13,913 nucleotides of DNA from Promethearchaeota archaeon (GCA_019057735.1 JAHLWV010000036.1:1-13913); one strand, 5' to 3'. Counted from the first letter of the stretch, positions 1 to 6,906 are shown. Translations and numbers: made by a program. The notes: generated by a model from the letters alone, not told the origin.

Positions 1-548
1 TCTATTAAAGCGTCATCAATTTCTACTGAGAGAAGATCAAATTTGTATGAACATTTCTCGTCTCCTGATAAAACGCACTCTACTTCACTGCCATCAACTT
101 CAATTTCAAGTATATCAAAAATGCTGTTAAAAATTCCCTGATATAATAAACATAAGTTTTTAGCTAAAATATTGCCTATTTCTTGGGTTGCTAAAGAATC
201 GTACACATTAATGATAATGTGGTCTTTTTTAAATATCCCTGTTATCCCACCGTATCCCATAAGTGTTAAAGCCTCGAGAGTTCCCAAGACAACTTCCTTC
301 TTAGTCGTTAGCGGAGCATCACTCCAATCCTTGTTAGAAAAAAACTTCTCCAAAAATATTTTACCAAGTGATTTCCCTACCCATATCAAGATATCTTCAG
401 CGTTAGTTCCAGCAAATTCGCAAAATTCCATTATTTCATTTGGACGGAGCATTACAAGCCTCATTTCTTTATCTTTTTCGCCTAAAAAAAGGTGTCCTTC
501 TTTTTCCTCAATATTTATCTGTAATTCTTTTTTGAGCCGTTTAAACAT
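1..548 (-). CDS. V4R-domain protein (partial, runs off window edge)
   Basis: I translated this minus-strand frame from an ATG at 548-546. It stays open to the window edge (about 182 residues seen, C-terminus missing). The tail resembles the V4R (4-vinyl reductase-like) small-molecule-binding domain: a Leu-rich stretch ending in a Gly-Tyr-Gly-Gly turn (residues 92-101), then near the end Glu157-Cys158 followed by Gly-Asp-Glu-Lys-Cys-Ser-Tyr-Lys-Phe, the usual paired-cysteine, aromatic V4R ending. V4R domains bind hydrophobic or small ligands and occur in archaeal regulators and in the Bet3/TRAPP-related fold; the ligand here is unknown. An AAGGA ribosome-binding site lies 7 bases upstream of the ATG. 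The gene follows the GTPase on the same strand with a 125-bp gap, so co-regulation is possible but not shown. Domain call fairly sure, function unknown. Confidence 0.68.
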   Translation of the reverse strand, partial: MFKRLKKELQINIEEKEGHLFLGEKDKEMRLVMLRPNEIMEFCEFAGTNAEDILIWVGKSLGKIFLEKFFSNKDWSDAPLTTKKEVVLGTLEALTLMGYGGITGIFKKDHIIINVYDSLATQEIGNILAKNLCLLYQGIFNSIFDILEIEVDGSEVECVLSGDEKCSYKFDLLSVEIDDALI

Positions 549-555
549 AATTAAA

Positions 556-560
556 TCCTT
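556..560 (-). promoter_or_regulatory. Ribosome-binding site of the V4R gene
   Basis: On the minus strand this reads AAGGA, seven bases before the ATG at 548-546. It supports that ATG as the start. AT-rich TATA-like stretches lie further upstream (about 590-645), but no single promoter element stands out. Confidence 0.45.
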
Positions 561-673
561 TTATTCTTGTATTATCTCTTAACTAGCAATATCTTTAAAC
601 ATATTTAATATAATAGAAATTATTTTGGCTAGGCTTATAAATTTATTGATACACCAAAATTTGTATAGATTTT

Positions 674-1711
674 CTAAGCTGAGACTAAGGTAAAAATCGT
701 GTTTAATACTTTTTCAATATTATAATTAGTTTTAACAGATGTAAAAACAAATTTCCAATTGTTATGCTGTAAACTCTCAAATTCAAAGAAGTCGATGATT
801 TCTTTTTCTGTTCTTTTTAAGTGTTCATCGTTATTGCTATTGTTATGGTTAATTAAATCGATCTTATTACCAAGGATTAAAAGAGGAATATCTTGTAGAT
901 CATTTTCGTTATATATTTTCCAAAACTCAGTTTTTGATTCGTCAAAGCGTAATTGGTTAGCAACATCGACCATATATATAATTATATTCGTATCTTGAAG
1001 CCCAAGTAGCCATCTGTCCCTAAAGGTGTTTTGCCCTGGACTATCCCATATTGAGAGAAGACCATCTTGTCTCTGGATATACTCAATGTTAAATCTTTTA
1101 CTAGGTGTAAAAAAATTGTCGTTAAACTTACCCGTTTTAATTCTCCTTGTAAAGCTGGATTTACCAACTTCGTCTATTCCAAAAAGAAAAACCTTTGTAA
1201 ATAATCCTGAGGGATGAAAAGAAATGTCATGAACTTTTTCCAGAGTTTCATCACCAAATCTTTTTATATCAATAAACAATGTTATCAAGAAATTTTCTAT
1301 TGCAATATCGTCTTTAAATGAACAACATCTTTCAATATTTAATAGTTCATTAGACATGTCAACGAAAATTTCTCGGTAATCGTAAGGATTATCTTCTTTT
1401 TCAAATACTAATCCGATAAGCATTTCACCATTAATGCATATGGTATAGAGGTTTTGGTTCCCAATCAGTTGAGAAACGGGATTACCGATTACAAACGGGT
1501 TAGATTTGTCTCGCGTAGAATTTACTACACGCTCTGATTTGAGATTATCACAACAATTGTTTTCTAGGGATTCTTGATCGTGTCCTTGGATGATTTTTAA
1601 CACAATATCTTTATTATCCTTCTTGTTAATATCTTCGGGATAGCTATAGATATCAAGATTTGTTAAATCATTTGAATTTTTGCGCTTTAACAAAAATATT
1701 TTAGATAACAC
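674..1711 (-). CDS. Arf/Ras-like small GTPase with N-terminal extension domain
   Basis: The GTPase domain occupies about residues 170-345. G1 is GIDEVGKSS (178-186); switch I carries TPSKRFNIE (202-210), where Ser204 sits at the usual Thr position; G3 is WDSPGQ (222-227); G4 is NKID (282-285); G5 is TSVK (324-327). The FN-E pattern after switch I and the WDxxGQ motif are more Arf/Sar-like than Ras-like. Residues 1-165 are unusual for a small GTPase. A polar, probably disordered stretch (1-75) precedes an alpha/beta segment (about 80-165) that could be a longin- or roadblock-type regulatory domain, which is inference. There is no C-terminal prenylation cysteine and no N-terminal myristoylation glycine, so membrane anchoring by lipid is not evident. 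The start is GTG with a good AGGAAA site just upstream. Its neighbours are a V4R protein downstream and a zinc-ribbon protein upstream, both on the same strand. Confidence 0.88.
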   Translation of the reverse strand: MLSKIFLLKRKNSNDLTNLDIYSYPEDINKKDNKDIVLKIIQGHDQESLENNCCDNLKSERVVNSTRDKSNPFVIGNPVSQLIGNQNLYTICINGEMLIGLVFEKEDNPYDYREIFVDMSNELLNIERCCSFKDDIAIENFLITLFIDIKRFGDETLEKVHDISFHPSGLFTKVFLFGIDEVGKSSFTRRIKTGKFNDNFFTPSKRFNIEYIQRQDGLLSIWDSPGQNTFRDRWLLGLQDTNIIIYMVDVANQLRFDESKTEFWKIYNENDLQDIPLLILGNKIDLINHNNSNNDEHLKRTEKEIIDFFEFESLQHNNWKFVFTSVKTNYNIEKVLNTIFTLVSA

Positions 1712-1716
1712 AGAGT

Positions 1717-1722
1717 TTTCCT
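1717..1722 (-). promoter_or_regulatory. Ribosome-binding site deciding the GTG start of the GTPase
   Basis: The minus strand reads AGGAAA followed by five bases and then GTG (1711-1709). The next in-frame Met is about residue 97, inside the N-terminal domain, so this site favours the GTG and keeps the whole N-terminal extension in the protein. Confidence 0.5.
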
Positions 1723-1852
1723 AAATCATTTATTCCCTTAAGGAAGTAAATAAAAAATGCTTAAAAAAAGTTTGGAATTAGCAGATGTTCTTTCATATAA
1801 ACTTTATGCTATTGACTCCCTAATAACCAAAAAGTAGAAGCGCACCTAGTGC

Positions 1853-1871
1853 AAAAAAAAGCTTTTTAAAA
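1853..1871 (-). terminator. T-run terminator after the 464-residue zinc-ribbon gene
   Basis: Just downstream of the stop of the 464-residue gene the minus strand reads TTTTAAAAAGC followed by eight T. A short AAAAAGCTTTTT palindrome sits on the T-run. Oligo-T tracts of this kind terminate transcription in archaea. If it works, the zinc-ribbon gene and the GTPase gene are separate transcription units. Confidence 0.45.
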
Positions 1872-1878
1872 TAAATTT

Positions 1879-3273
1879 TTAAGGATCGGTATTATCTTCT
1901 GTAGAATCGGCTTCTTGTTCGGGATCATCAGTTTGACCATCTTCAGATGGTTCAATTGGCTCTTTTTTTTCTTCTTGAGAAGGTTTTTCTCCAACAGGAG
2001 TCTCACAGACAGGGCATTTTGTCCAACCCGGCCTTAAACTATATCCACAACTAGCACATTCTGGCATGTCTTCATCGGGTTTCCACTCCGGAATATTTAA
2101 TCCCCCTCTCCTTCTTTTCTCTGCCAACTCCTGCAAGTCATCTTCTTTCCATACTTCCATTCCCGCAGGGATTCCCGAACCGCGCTCTTCAGCTAATTTT
2201 TGCAAGTCTTCTTCTTTCCAAGTAGGAAGGCTTGGTTGCGCAGCTAACCTTTTTTGCGCTTCGTTGGCAAGCTCTTCAGCAGTCCAACTTTTTAATTCTT
2301 GACCCCCAGGAGTTCTAACCCCTCCACTTGAAGGTCCAGATACCTGTCCTCCGGAGATAGGGTGTTGTGGCGCGGGTGAGGGAATCTGACAAGATGCAGC
2401 AGACAATTTTAATAAAGCTTCAAAACAATTTCCATATCGTGAATTGTCCTGGCTCTCGTTAGTAATTAAAACGATACTTTTTTTTTCGGAAGGAAGAGGA
2501 ACTATAATACTACAAACAGCAGTGTCTGATTCATCATCCCTTGTAGAAATGGATTTCATAGGCTCTCTGACGTCCAAAGACCCATTTAAGAAATCACAAA
2601 TTGGGTCGCCATGTCTTTGAAATTCCTCGTGATATTTCGATAATTGATTTTTAGTAATAATAGAATCTAGTGAATTAATTATGGCGCTTACATAGGGGAA
2701 AATATGAGATTTAGGTTCTTTCTGTGATTCATCTAGTTTAAATCCTTTTAGATCAATGTTTCCCGTAAAAGGAGCGAACAATGGCTCTTGACCTTTAATT
2801 TTCCCATATATTGTTGTTCTCCCAACAAAACACTTTATCTCCCCATAATACGCAATAGCATTATCCATTAGTTGAACTTTGTCATGATAAGATATTCGAG
2901 GAATAGTGCGAAAAATTACATCGACCCAAGGAAGTTCCTTTACAGGAATTATGACGACACATGTCTTAATAATTAATTCTGATAATTTTTTAAGATATTC
3001 TTTTAATCTTTTTTTAATGTCTTTATATTTGTTTTTTTCTAATTCAGTTTCAGCCTTTTTCGTAAACTCTTTGAACTTTTCTTCATTTTTTTTTACAGAA
3101 CCCCCATAGGACTTTAAGTCTCCTACGATATTATCTTCTAAAATGAACGTAGCATCGTTGACGATTTCATTTTGTAGTTCTGTAAGTTCTTCTACTAAAT
3201 AATCACTTACATCAAAATCCAGACTGTTTATAAAGATTTCAAACAATTTCTCTTCAGACAATTTTAAAACCAT
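1879..3273 (-). CDS. Unknown protein with coiled coil, tryptophan repeats and zinc ribbon
   Basis: I do not recognise the family of the N-terminal two thirds. Residues 59-100 are Lys/Glu-rich and probably a coiled coil. Residues 104-290 look like a mixed alpha/beta domain. Residues 297-325 are a Pro/Gly/Ser-rich linker. Then come four units with Trp at 330, 352, 375 and 397 (spacing 22, 23, 22); three share W-[TK]-x-[ED]-[ED]-L-x-x-x-A. The last Trp leads into a zinc ribbon, Cys406-x2-Cys409 and Cys420-x2-Cys423. The final 35 residues are acidic and probably disordered. There is no signal peptide or membrane segment, so it is likely a cytoplasmic scaffold or adaptor, which is inference. The ATG start has AGG only one to four bases upstream, so initiation may be leaderless. 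A perfect 16-bp palindrome lies 18 bases before the start. The GTPase gene follows on the same strand; a functional link is only suggested by position. Confidence 0.8.
   Translation of the reverse strand: MVLKLSEEKLFEIFINSLDFDVSDYLVEELTELQNEIVNDATFILEDNIVGDLKSYGGSVKKNEEKFKEFTKKAETELEKNKYKDIKKRLKEYLKKLSELIIKTCVVIIPVKELPWVDVIFRTIPRISYHDKVQLMDNAIAYYGEIKCFVGRTTIYGKIKGQEPLFAPFTGNIDLKGFKLDESQKEPKSHIFPYVSAIINSLDSIITKNQLSKYHEEFQRHGDPICDFLNGSLDVREPMKSISTRDDESDTAVCSIIVPLPSEKKSIVLITNESQDNSRYGNCFEALLKLSAASCQIPSPAPQHPISGGQVSGPSSGGVRTPGGQELKSWTAEELANEAQKRLAAQPSLPTWKEEDLQKLAEERGSGIPAGMEVWKEDDLQELAEKRRRGGLNIPEWKPDEDMPECASCGYSLRPGWTKCPVCETPVGEKPSQEEKKEPIEPSEDGQTDDPEQEADSTEDNTDP
2065..2286 (-). repeat. Tandem protein repeat of about 22 residues with conserved Trp
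   Basis: This is the DNA encoding residues 330-403 of the zinc-ribbon protein. The units start at Trp330, Trp352, Trp375 and Trp397. The second and third units remain nearly identical over 19 bases (GCAAGTC-A/T-TCTTCTTTCCA on the plus strand), which points to fairly recent tandem duplication. The fourth unit is shortened and runs into the zinc ribbon. Confidence 0.7.
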
Positions 3274-3397
3274 CCTATTCAGATTTAATAATCCTATAAT
3301 TATAGGAACGAATTGAATATAAAAATTTATTTAAAACACAATCAATTCACTATTAGATATTGATGTGTAATATTTTTAAAAGAGATGTAATGAGAAA
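3274..3397. promoter_or_regulatory. Divergent promoter region with a 16-bp palindrome
   Basis: This 124-bp stretch separates the minus-strand zinc-ribbon gene from the plus-strand dehydrogenase gene, so it must hold promoters for both. It contains TCCTATAATTATAGGA (3292-3307), a perfect palindrome 18 bases upstream of the ATG of the zinc-ribbon gene and about 90 bases upstream of the dehydrogenase start. The placement suits a repressor operator overlapping the minus-strand promoter. AT-rich TATA-like sequence around 3320-3340 could serve the plus-strand gene. Confidence 0.45.
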
Positions 3398-4423
3398 GTG
3401 AATAGTAAGAAAATTATAGTCTGCTTTAGCTCTAAAGTTTCTACTGAAGTCCAAAATCATTTAAAAGAAAGTTTAAAATCGCTTTCAAATATAAAACTTA
3501 TGTTTCCAGAAGATACATCGGATGATTATCTAAAAAACATAGTTTCGGAGGTAGATGTCCTAATCGGATGGAGACCGTCTAAAATTTTATTAGAATCCGG
3601 AAAAAATTTGAAGGTATTTATTAATCCAGGAGCAGGTGTTAACCATCTATTAGATTTATTTATTGAATTAAATAGATCTAGAAAAGTAACCTTAATTAAT
3701 GGTCATGGAAATTCCTACTTTGTGGCTCAACATGCCGTGGCATTGCTCCTCACTCTTACGAATAAAACAATACCACATCACATTTGGATGAAAGAAGGAA
3801 AATGGAGGACTGGGGATCAAGATGTTGCTTCGATTCCATTACGTTTTCGTGAAGTTGGGTTGTTAGGTTATGGTGCAATCAATAAAAAAGTTCATCAATT
3901 TCTTGCTGGTTTTGACGTAAAGTTTCATATTCTAAGAAAAAATTGGAATAAACAATATGATAAATTACCTACAGAAGCTAAGAAATATGGTTTTACCGAG
4001 TTAGATAATTTTCTAAAAGAAATAGATGTTTTAATAATAGCTGTCCCTCACACTTCACTGACTTCTGGCTTAATTAAATTACCTGAGTTTAAACTTTTAG
4101 GACCTAAAGGACTGATTATCAATGTTGCAAGAGGAGATATAATAAATCAAGAAGATCTATACCACGCTTTAAAAAATAAGACAATTCTGGGGGCTGCTAT
4201 AGATGTTTGGTATGATTATCACCCAGAAGTTACCAAAGACGATTTAAAATATCCATATGAATTTCCTTTTCATGATCTCGATAACATTGTTTTATCTCCG
4301 CACAGAAGCTATTCCCCTTTTGCCGATCTCTTAAGATGGGATGAAGTTATCGAAAATATTAATCGAATTAGTCAGGATCGAAATGATTTAATCAATATTG
4401 TTAATCTAAAAGAAGAATATTAA
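3398..4423 (+). CDS. D-2-hydroxyacid dehydrogenase family protein
   Basis: This is a two-domain NAD(P)-dependent D-2-hydroxyacid dehydrogenase of ordinary length (341 residues). Visible family marks are NPGAGVNHL (76-84), the conserved helix QHAVALLLTL (111-120), the Rossmann loop GYGAIN (157-162; the usual last Gly is Asn), NVARGD (242-247) with catalytic Arg245, GAAIDVW (265-271), and SPHRS (300-304) with catalytic His302. The position 29 residues after Arg245, usually the catalytic Glu, is Tyr274 in a DVWYDYHP context. After the second Rossmann strand comes ILRKN (178-182), with Arg-Lys where NAD enzymes carry Asp; this hints at NADP(H) preference (inference). The substrate cannot be told from sequence. 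The start is GTG: nearby upstream ATGs run into stops at once, and only a weak GA-rich site precedes it. It is transcribed divergently from the zinc-ribbon gene. Family certain, activity open. Confidence 0.88.
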   Translation: MNSKKIIVCFSSKVSTEVQNHLKESLKSLSNIKLMFPEDTSDDYLKNIVSEVDVLIGWRPSKILLESGKNLKVFINPGAGVNHLLDLFIELNRSRKVTLINGHGNSYFVAQHAVALLLTLTNKTIPHHIWMKEGKWRTGDQDVASIPLRFREVGLLGYGAINKKVHQFLAGFDVKFHILRKNWNKQYDKLPTEAKKYGFTELDNFLKEIDVLIIAVPHTSLTSGLIKLPEFKLLGPKGLIINVARGDIINQEDLYHALKNKTILGAAIDVWYDYHPEVTKDDLKYPYEFPFHDLDNIVLSPHRSYSPFADLLRWDEVIENINRISQDRNDLINIVNLKEEY

Positions 4424-4974
4424 AAATCTAATTAAAAATATGTCAAAAAAAGATAAAGAAATTGTTTATCCACCCAAAAATACTAATATTCTATAACATC
4501 TCGAATTACTAGAGAACAAGGGAGATAATAGGAGGGAATTAATTAAACAATAACAATTGACAAAAAATTATGTGAATCCCTAATACCAATTTCTAATATG
4601 AATTATATAATTTTAAGCCGTGGTAATTTCCGAATTTTCCCGTGAAAATAGTGTAAATATAATTTTTTTTTACGGGTTTAAAAGTTCGACATTAATTGTA
4701 CTTTTATTTTTAAATTTTTTAAAAAAATTTTAGATACTATAAAAAATTTTCAAAAATATTTTCAATAATTACTTTAAAATGATGGTCTTTAACTTTGGCG
4801 TAATATTTATGACCAAAATGAGACATTGGGATAAATTTTACTCTAAAATATAAATTTGGAAAAATCTTTTTTATAAAAATATATTAACCCACTAAAAAAA
4901 AATGTTTAAATAGTATTTTGTAATAAATAATTATATAACGAATAATCAGAAAAAAATATGGTTAAGGCGATTTC
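4424..4974. other. AT-rich intergenic region, no recognised gene
   Basis: This 550-bp stretch is very AT-rich with many A and T runs. The only ORF-like item is an 18-codon reading frame at 4440-4496 with no support. I see no tRNA-like or known riboswitch sequence. Two overlapping hairpins are possible: a 6-bp stem with tetraloop (4634-4649) and a 10-bp stem including one G-U pair (4639-4676). They use the same bases and so exclude each other. The 3' end carries the likely promoter of the ribbon-helix-helix gene. Confidence 0.5.
4905..4912 (+). promoter_or_regulatory. Candidate TATA box for the ribbon-helix-helix gene
   Basis: TTTAAATA, preceded by A-rich sequence that could act as BRE, lies about 62 bases before the ATG at 4975 and matches the archaeal TATA consensus. 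A second candidate, TTATATAA, is at 4931-4938 and would give a shorter leader. In such AT-rich DNA, either could be chance. Confidence 0.3.
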
Positions 4975-5265
4975 ATGAAAATTGTAACTGTTAATGTACC
5001 AGAAAGTTATATAGAAGCAATAAAAAAATTAATTGGGCGAGACGGATTGTACCCTAGTCGATCAGAATTGATAAGATGCGCTGTCAGAGAATTCCTAATA
5101 AAAGAACTTAAGCTTGCTAATAATATGGCAAAATATAATGAAGTAGAAATCGAAGATTTTGACGATAAAAATTTTGTAAGAGTACCAATCGAAACTGTAA
5201 ATGAAAAATCTGAACCAGTTCGAGAATTTAGAACTTATAAAATTTTAAAGAGGTTGGAACACTAA
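4975..5265 (+). CDS. Ribbon-helix-helix (CopG/NikR-type) transcription regulator
   Basis: This is a 96-residue protein. Residues 2-8 (KIVTVNV) form the DNA-reading beta ribbon. Helix A covers about 10-20, and PSRSELIRCAVREFL (28-42) is the second helix with the typical SRSE-x-IR-x-A-x-R signature of archaeal ribbon-helix-helix regulators. These bind DNA as dimers of dimers at palindromic or repeated operators. Residues 55-96 form an extra acidic-then-basic tail without a known ligand-binding domain; the metal-binding ACT domain of true NikR is absent. The short form resembles archaeal CdrS-like regulators, but I cannot assign a regulon. It stands alone, with AT-rich gaps of about 550 and 350 bp on either side and its own likely terminator. 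Possible operators in the window are the palindrome at 3292-3307 and the direct repeats at 11574-11614, which is speculation. Confidence 0.85.
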   Translation: MKIVTVNVPESYIEAIKKLIGRDGLYPSRSELIRCAVREFLIKELKLANNMAKYNEVEIEDFDDKNFVRVPIETVNEKSEPVREFRTYKILKRLEH

Positions 5266-5615
5266 AAATTAAAGATATTTAATTATATACGATATTTCTC
5301 AAAAATATTAACAAATTTTTCTTTTTTTCTATTTTTCTTTTTTTTATGTTATTTAAAGTGCGGTTATTTACGCGTATTTTATTCATTACATTATTGTACA
5401 AATGAACAAAATTCTGTTTTTTGCCTTATACTAAGTAAAATTTTCATTTATCCTAGATACTTTTCTAAGTATTATATAATCTTAATCTCACCGATATAAA
5501 ACTCATTTTTTAAAGTGTTTAAGTTAAATTTTTAAGAGAAGCAAATTCTAATTATGATATTACTAATAGTAAAGGGTGTAATAATATTTCGAGCAAAAGA
5601 ATATTTCCCGATTTT
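5266..5615. other. AT-rich intergenic region with terminator and promoter sequence
   Basis: 350 bp with no credible gene. The first part holds the T-rich terminator of the regulator gene (5316-5345). A weak inverted repeat TTCATT/AATGAA lies at 5382-5406. ATTATATAAT at 5471-5480 is the best TATA-like candidate for the downstream GalT-like gene but is about 135 bases from its ATG. No strong ribosome-binding site precedes that ATG. Confidence 0.5.
5316..5345 (+). terminator. T-rich terminator after the ribbon-helix-helix gene
   Basis: A 30-base tract made almost only of T with a few C and one A begins about 50 bases after the stop of the regulator gene. Such pyrimidine/T-run tracts without a GC hairpin are the standard intrinsic terminators of archaea. 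Confidence 0.55.
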
Positions 5616-6851
5616 ATGGAGTGGGGTATCATCTCAACTAAAAACTTTGCTGGAAAAACAACATATGATGTTCCAATTAAAAGATGGGATCCGTTATCAA
5701 CTGTGACTATAAGAACTGAAGCTTTTGGGCTAAGAAAAGAAAAAGTTAAATTTTATGGTCATTACGCTTATATAAGCCCCGTCCGTGGCCAACGACCAGA
5801 GGGTTTTACAACAATTGAAGAAAGAAGGCAATTTGTCGATTGTTCAAGAAAAATTGCGCTCAAGTATAAAGATATCTTTACATCGATTACAGAAGGAAAG
5901 CCAATTCATGATGACTGGGGAAAACAGTTAGGTGATGGTTTTACGATTATTATTACAGAAGATGAGAAAAGAAAAGACAATCCTTTTTTAGAAATGCCAC
6001 ATCCAGCTCAGAGAATACCAAACGACTGTAAAGCTTTAACCTTAATTAACAGATATCCGTCTATGGCTCGGATTGTTGATCCTGAAATTGAAAAAGAAAT
6101 TACAGATAAATTGCCCTTACATTTGAAACTCTCAAGGGGAATAAATTTAGTTACGATTTCTAGAGATTTCTACCCCTCCTTATGCTTTAATTTAATACCT
6201 GAAGATGTATTAGCAGGGATTTTTCTTTCAATGAAAGCAGCAATTCTTTATTGTGTAGAAGAAGCAATTGAAAGGGATTATTATGATATTCCAGTAACAC
6301 CATTCTTCAACATAGGCATTAAAGTTGGTGGCTCGCAACCTCGCATACACGGTCAGGTCTATATTGATTTGAACATGGATGGTCATGGAAGCCGATTAGA
6401 AGGTCATCTTGAAGCGTTTAAAGAAATGGGGGATAATTGTCATCTATGCCAGACTTCTCACGGAGATAGCGATCGTGTAATATTAAAAACTGAATATTGG
6501 ACTTTTTACACCACGGGAAGTCCAGTGAGGAACTATCATATTCGTTTTCATCCAAATGAACACTTACGAAGGTTTTCTCAATTAAAAGTCAACCAATTAA
6601 GTGATTTAGCAAAAATCCTTAGGATCATCTTTCAAGGTTTAGATGATATTTCAATCGATAAAAATCGAAATATTTTATTTAACTGTTGTCCCTTTCACTA
6701 TGACGCAAATTTCCATCTTTTTGGCGATATTATCCCGCATGAAATTATTGGGGGCGCTGAGATGGTAGATGATATGAGAGTTGCAAGAAAATTACCCCAT
6801 ATCGCCGCAAAAGAGATAAGGGATTCGATTCAAAAATATCTTACTTACTGA
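5616..6851 (+). CDS. GalT-like nucleotidylyltransferase (HIT superfamily)
   Basis: This resembles hexose-1-phosphate uridylyl/adenylyltransferases of the GalT family along its length. YISPVRGQRP (52-61) matches the N-terminal 'SPxRxxRP' nucleotide-binding segment; ALTLINRYPSMA (140-151) matches the 'NKFPAL' strand; GSQPRIHGQ (239-247) is the active-site triad. His245, the residue uridylylated in GalT, and Gln247 are kept. The first His of the usual HPHGQ, a zinc ligand, is Arg243, and the other zinc-ligand His position appears to be Phe185. A CxxC (Cys275, Cys278) follows the active site. The C-terminal half has the second HIT-like domain and ends GGAEMVDD (379-386) plus an Ala/Arg helix, as in GalT. 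Length 411 is slightly above the usual 330-380. The expected reaction is NMP transfer between a sugar-1-phosphate and a nucleotide sugar in the cytoplasm; the actual pair is unknown. A sugar-phosphate nucleotidylyltransferase gene follows after 67 bp, probably in the same operon. Confidence 0.82.
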   Translation: MEWGIISTKNFAGKTTYDVPIKRWDPLSTVTIRTEAFGLRKEKVKFYGHYAYISPVRGQRPEGFTTIEERRQFVDCSRKIALKYKDIFTSITEGKPIHDDWGKQLGDGFTIIITEDEKRKDNPFLEMPHPAQRIPNDCKALTLINRYPSMARIVDPEIEKEITDKLPLHLKLSRGINLVTISRDFYPSLCFNLIPEDVLAGIFLSMKAAILYCVEEAIERDYYDIPVTPFFNIGIKVGGSQPRIHGQVYIDLNMDGHGSRLEGHLEAFKEMGDNCHLCQTSHGDSDRVILKTEYWTFYTTGSPVRNYHIRFHPNEHLRRFSQLKVNQLSDLAKILRIIFQGLDDISIDKNRNILFNCCPFHYDANFHLFGDIIPHEIIGGAEMVDDMRVARKLPHIAAKEIRDSIQKYLTY

Positions 6852-6854
6852 AAG

Positions 6855-6884
6855 TGGTAATAGATTTATATCTATTATTCACCA
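6855..6884 (+). promoter_or_regulatory. Hairpin between the GalT-like and nucleotidylyltransferase genes
   Basis: Just after the GalT-like stop, TAATAGAT-TTAT-ATCTATTA forms a perfect 8-bp stem with a 4-base loop. With a 4-base bulge the stem can be drawn with outer TGGT/ACCA pairs (6855-6884). It is not followed by a T-run, so it is more likely an mRNA processing or attenuation element than a terminator. It also overlaps a TATA-like TTTATAT, so an internal promoter is possible. Confidence 0.35.
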
Positions 6885-6906
6885 TATAAATAATGAAAAG
6901 TTTTTT

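Noticed and set aside
172..582. A 136-codon plus-strand frame at the left end
   Set aside because: It lies over the V4R gene on the opposite strand. The minus-strand product has V4R features and a ribosome-binding site; the plus-strand product is a Ser/Ile/Phe-rich sequence without a family.
1757..1837. A 26-codon plus-strand ORF with AGGAAG 10 bases upstream
   Set aside because: It is tiny, sits between two minus-strand genes, and has no recognisable motif; the ribosome-binding site may be chance. It should be revisited only if conserved in relatives.
4440..4496. An 18-codon ORF just after the dehydrogenase
   Set aside because: Too short, no ribosome-binding site and no conservation evidence.
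4424..4974. tRNA or riboswitch in the long gap
   Set aside because: I found no T-arm-like GGTTCGA sequence, no cloverleaf and no known riboswitch core; only A/T-rich sequence and weak hairpins.
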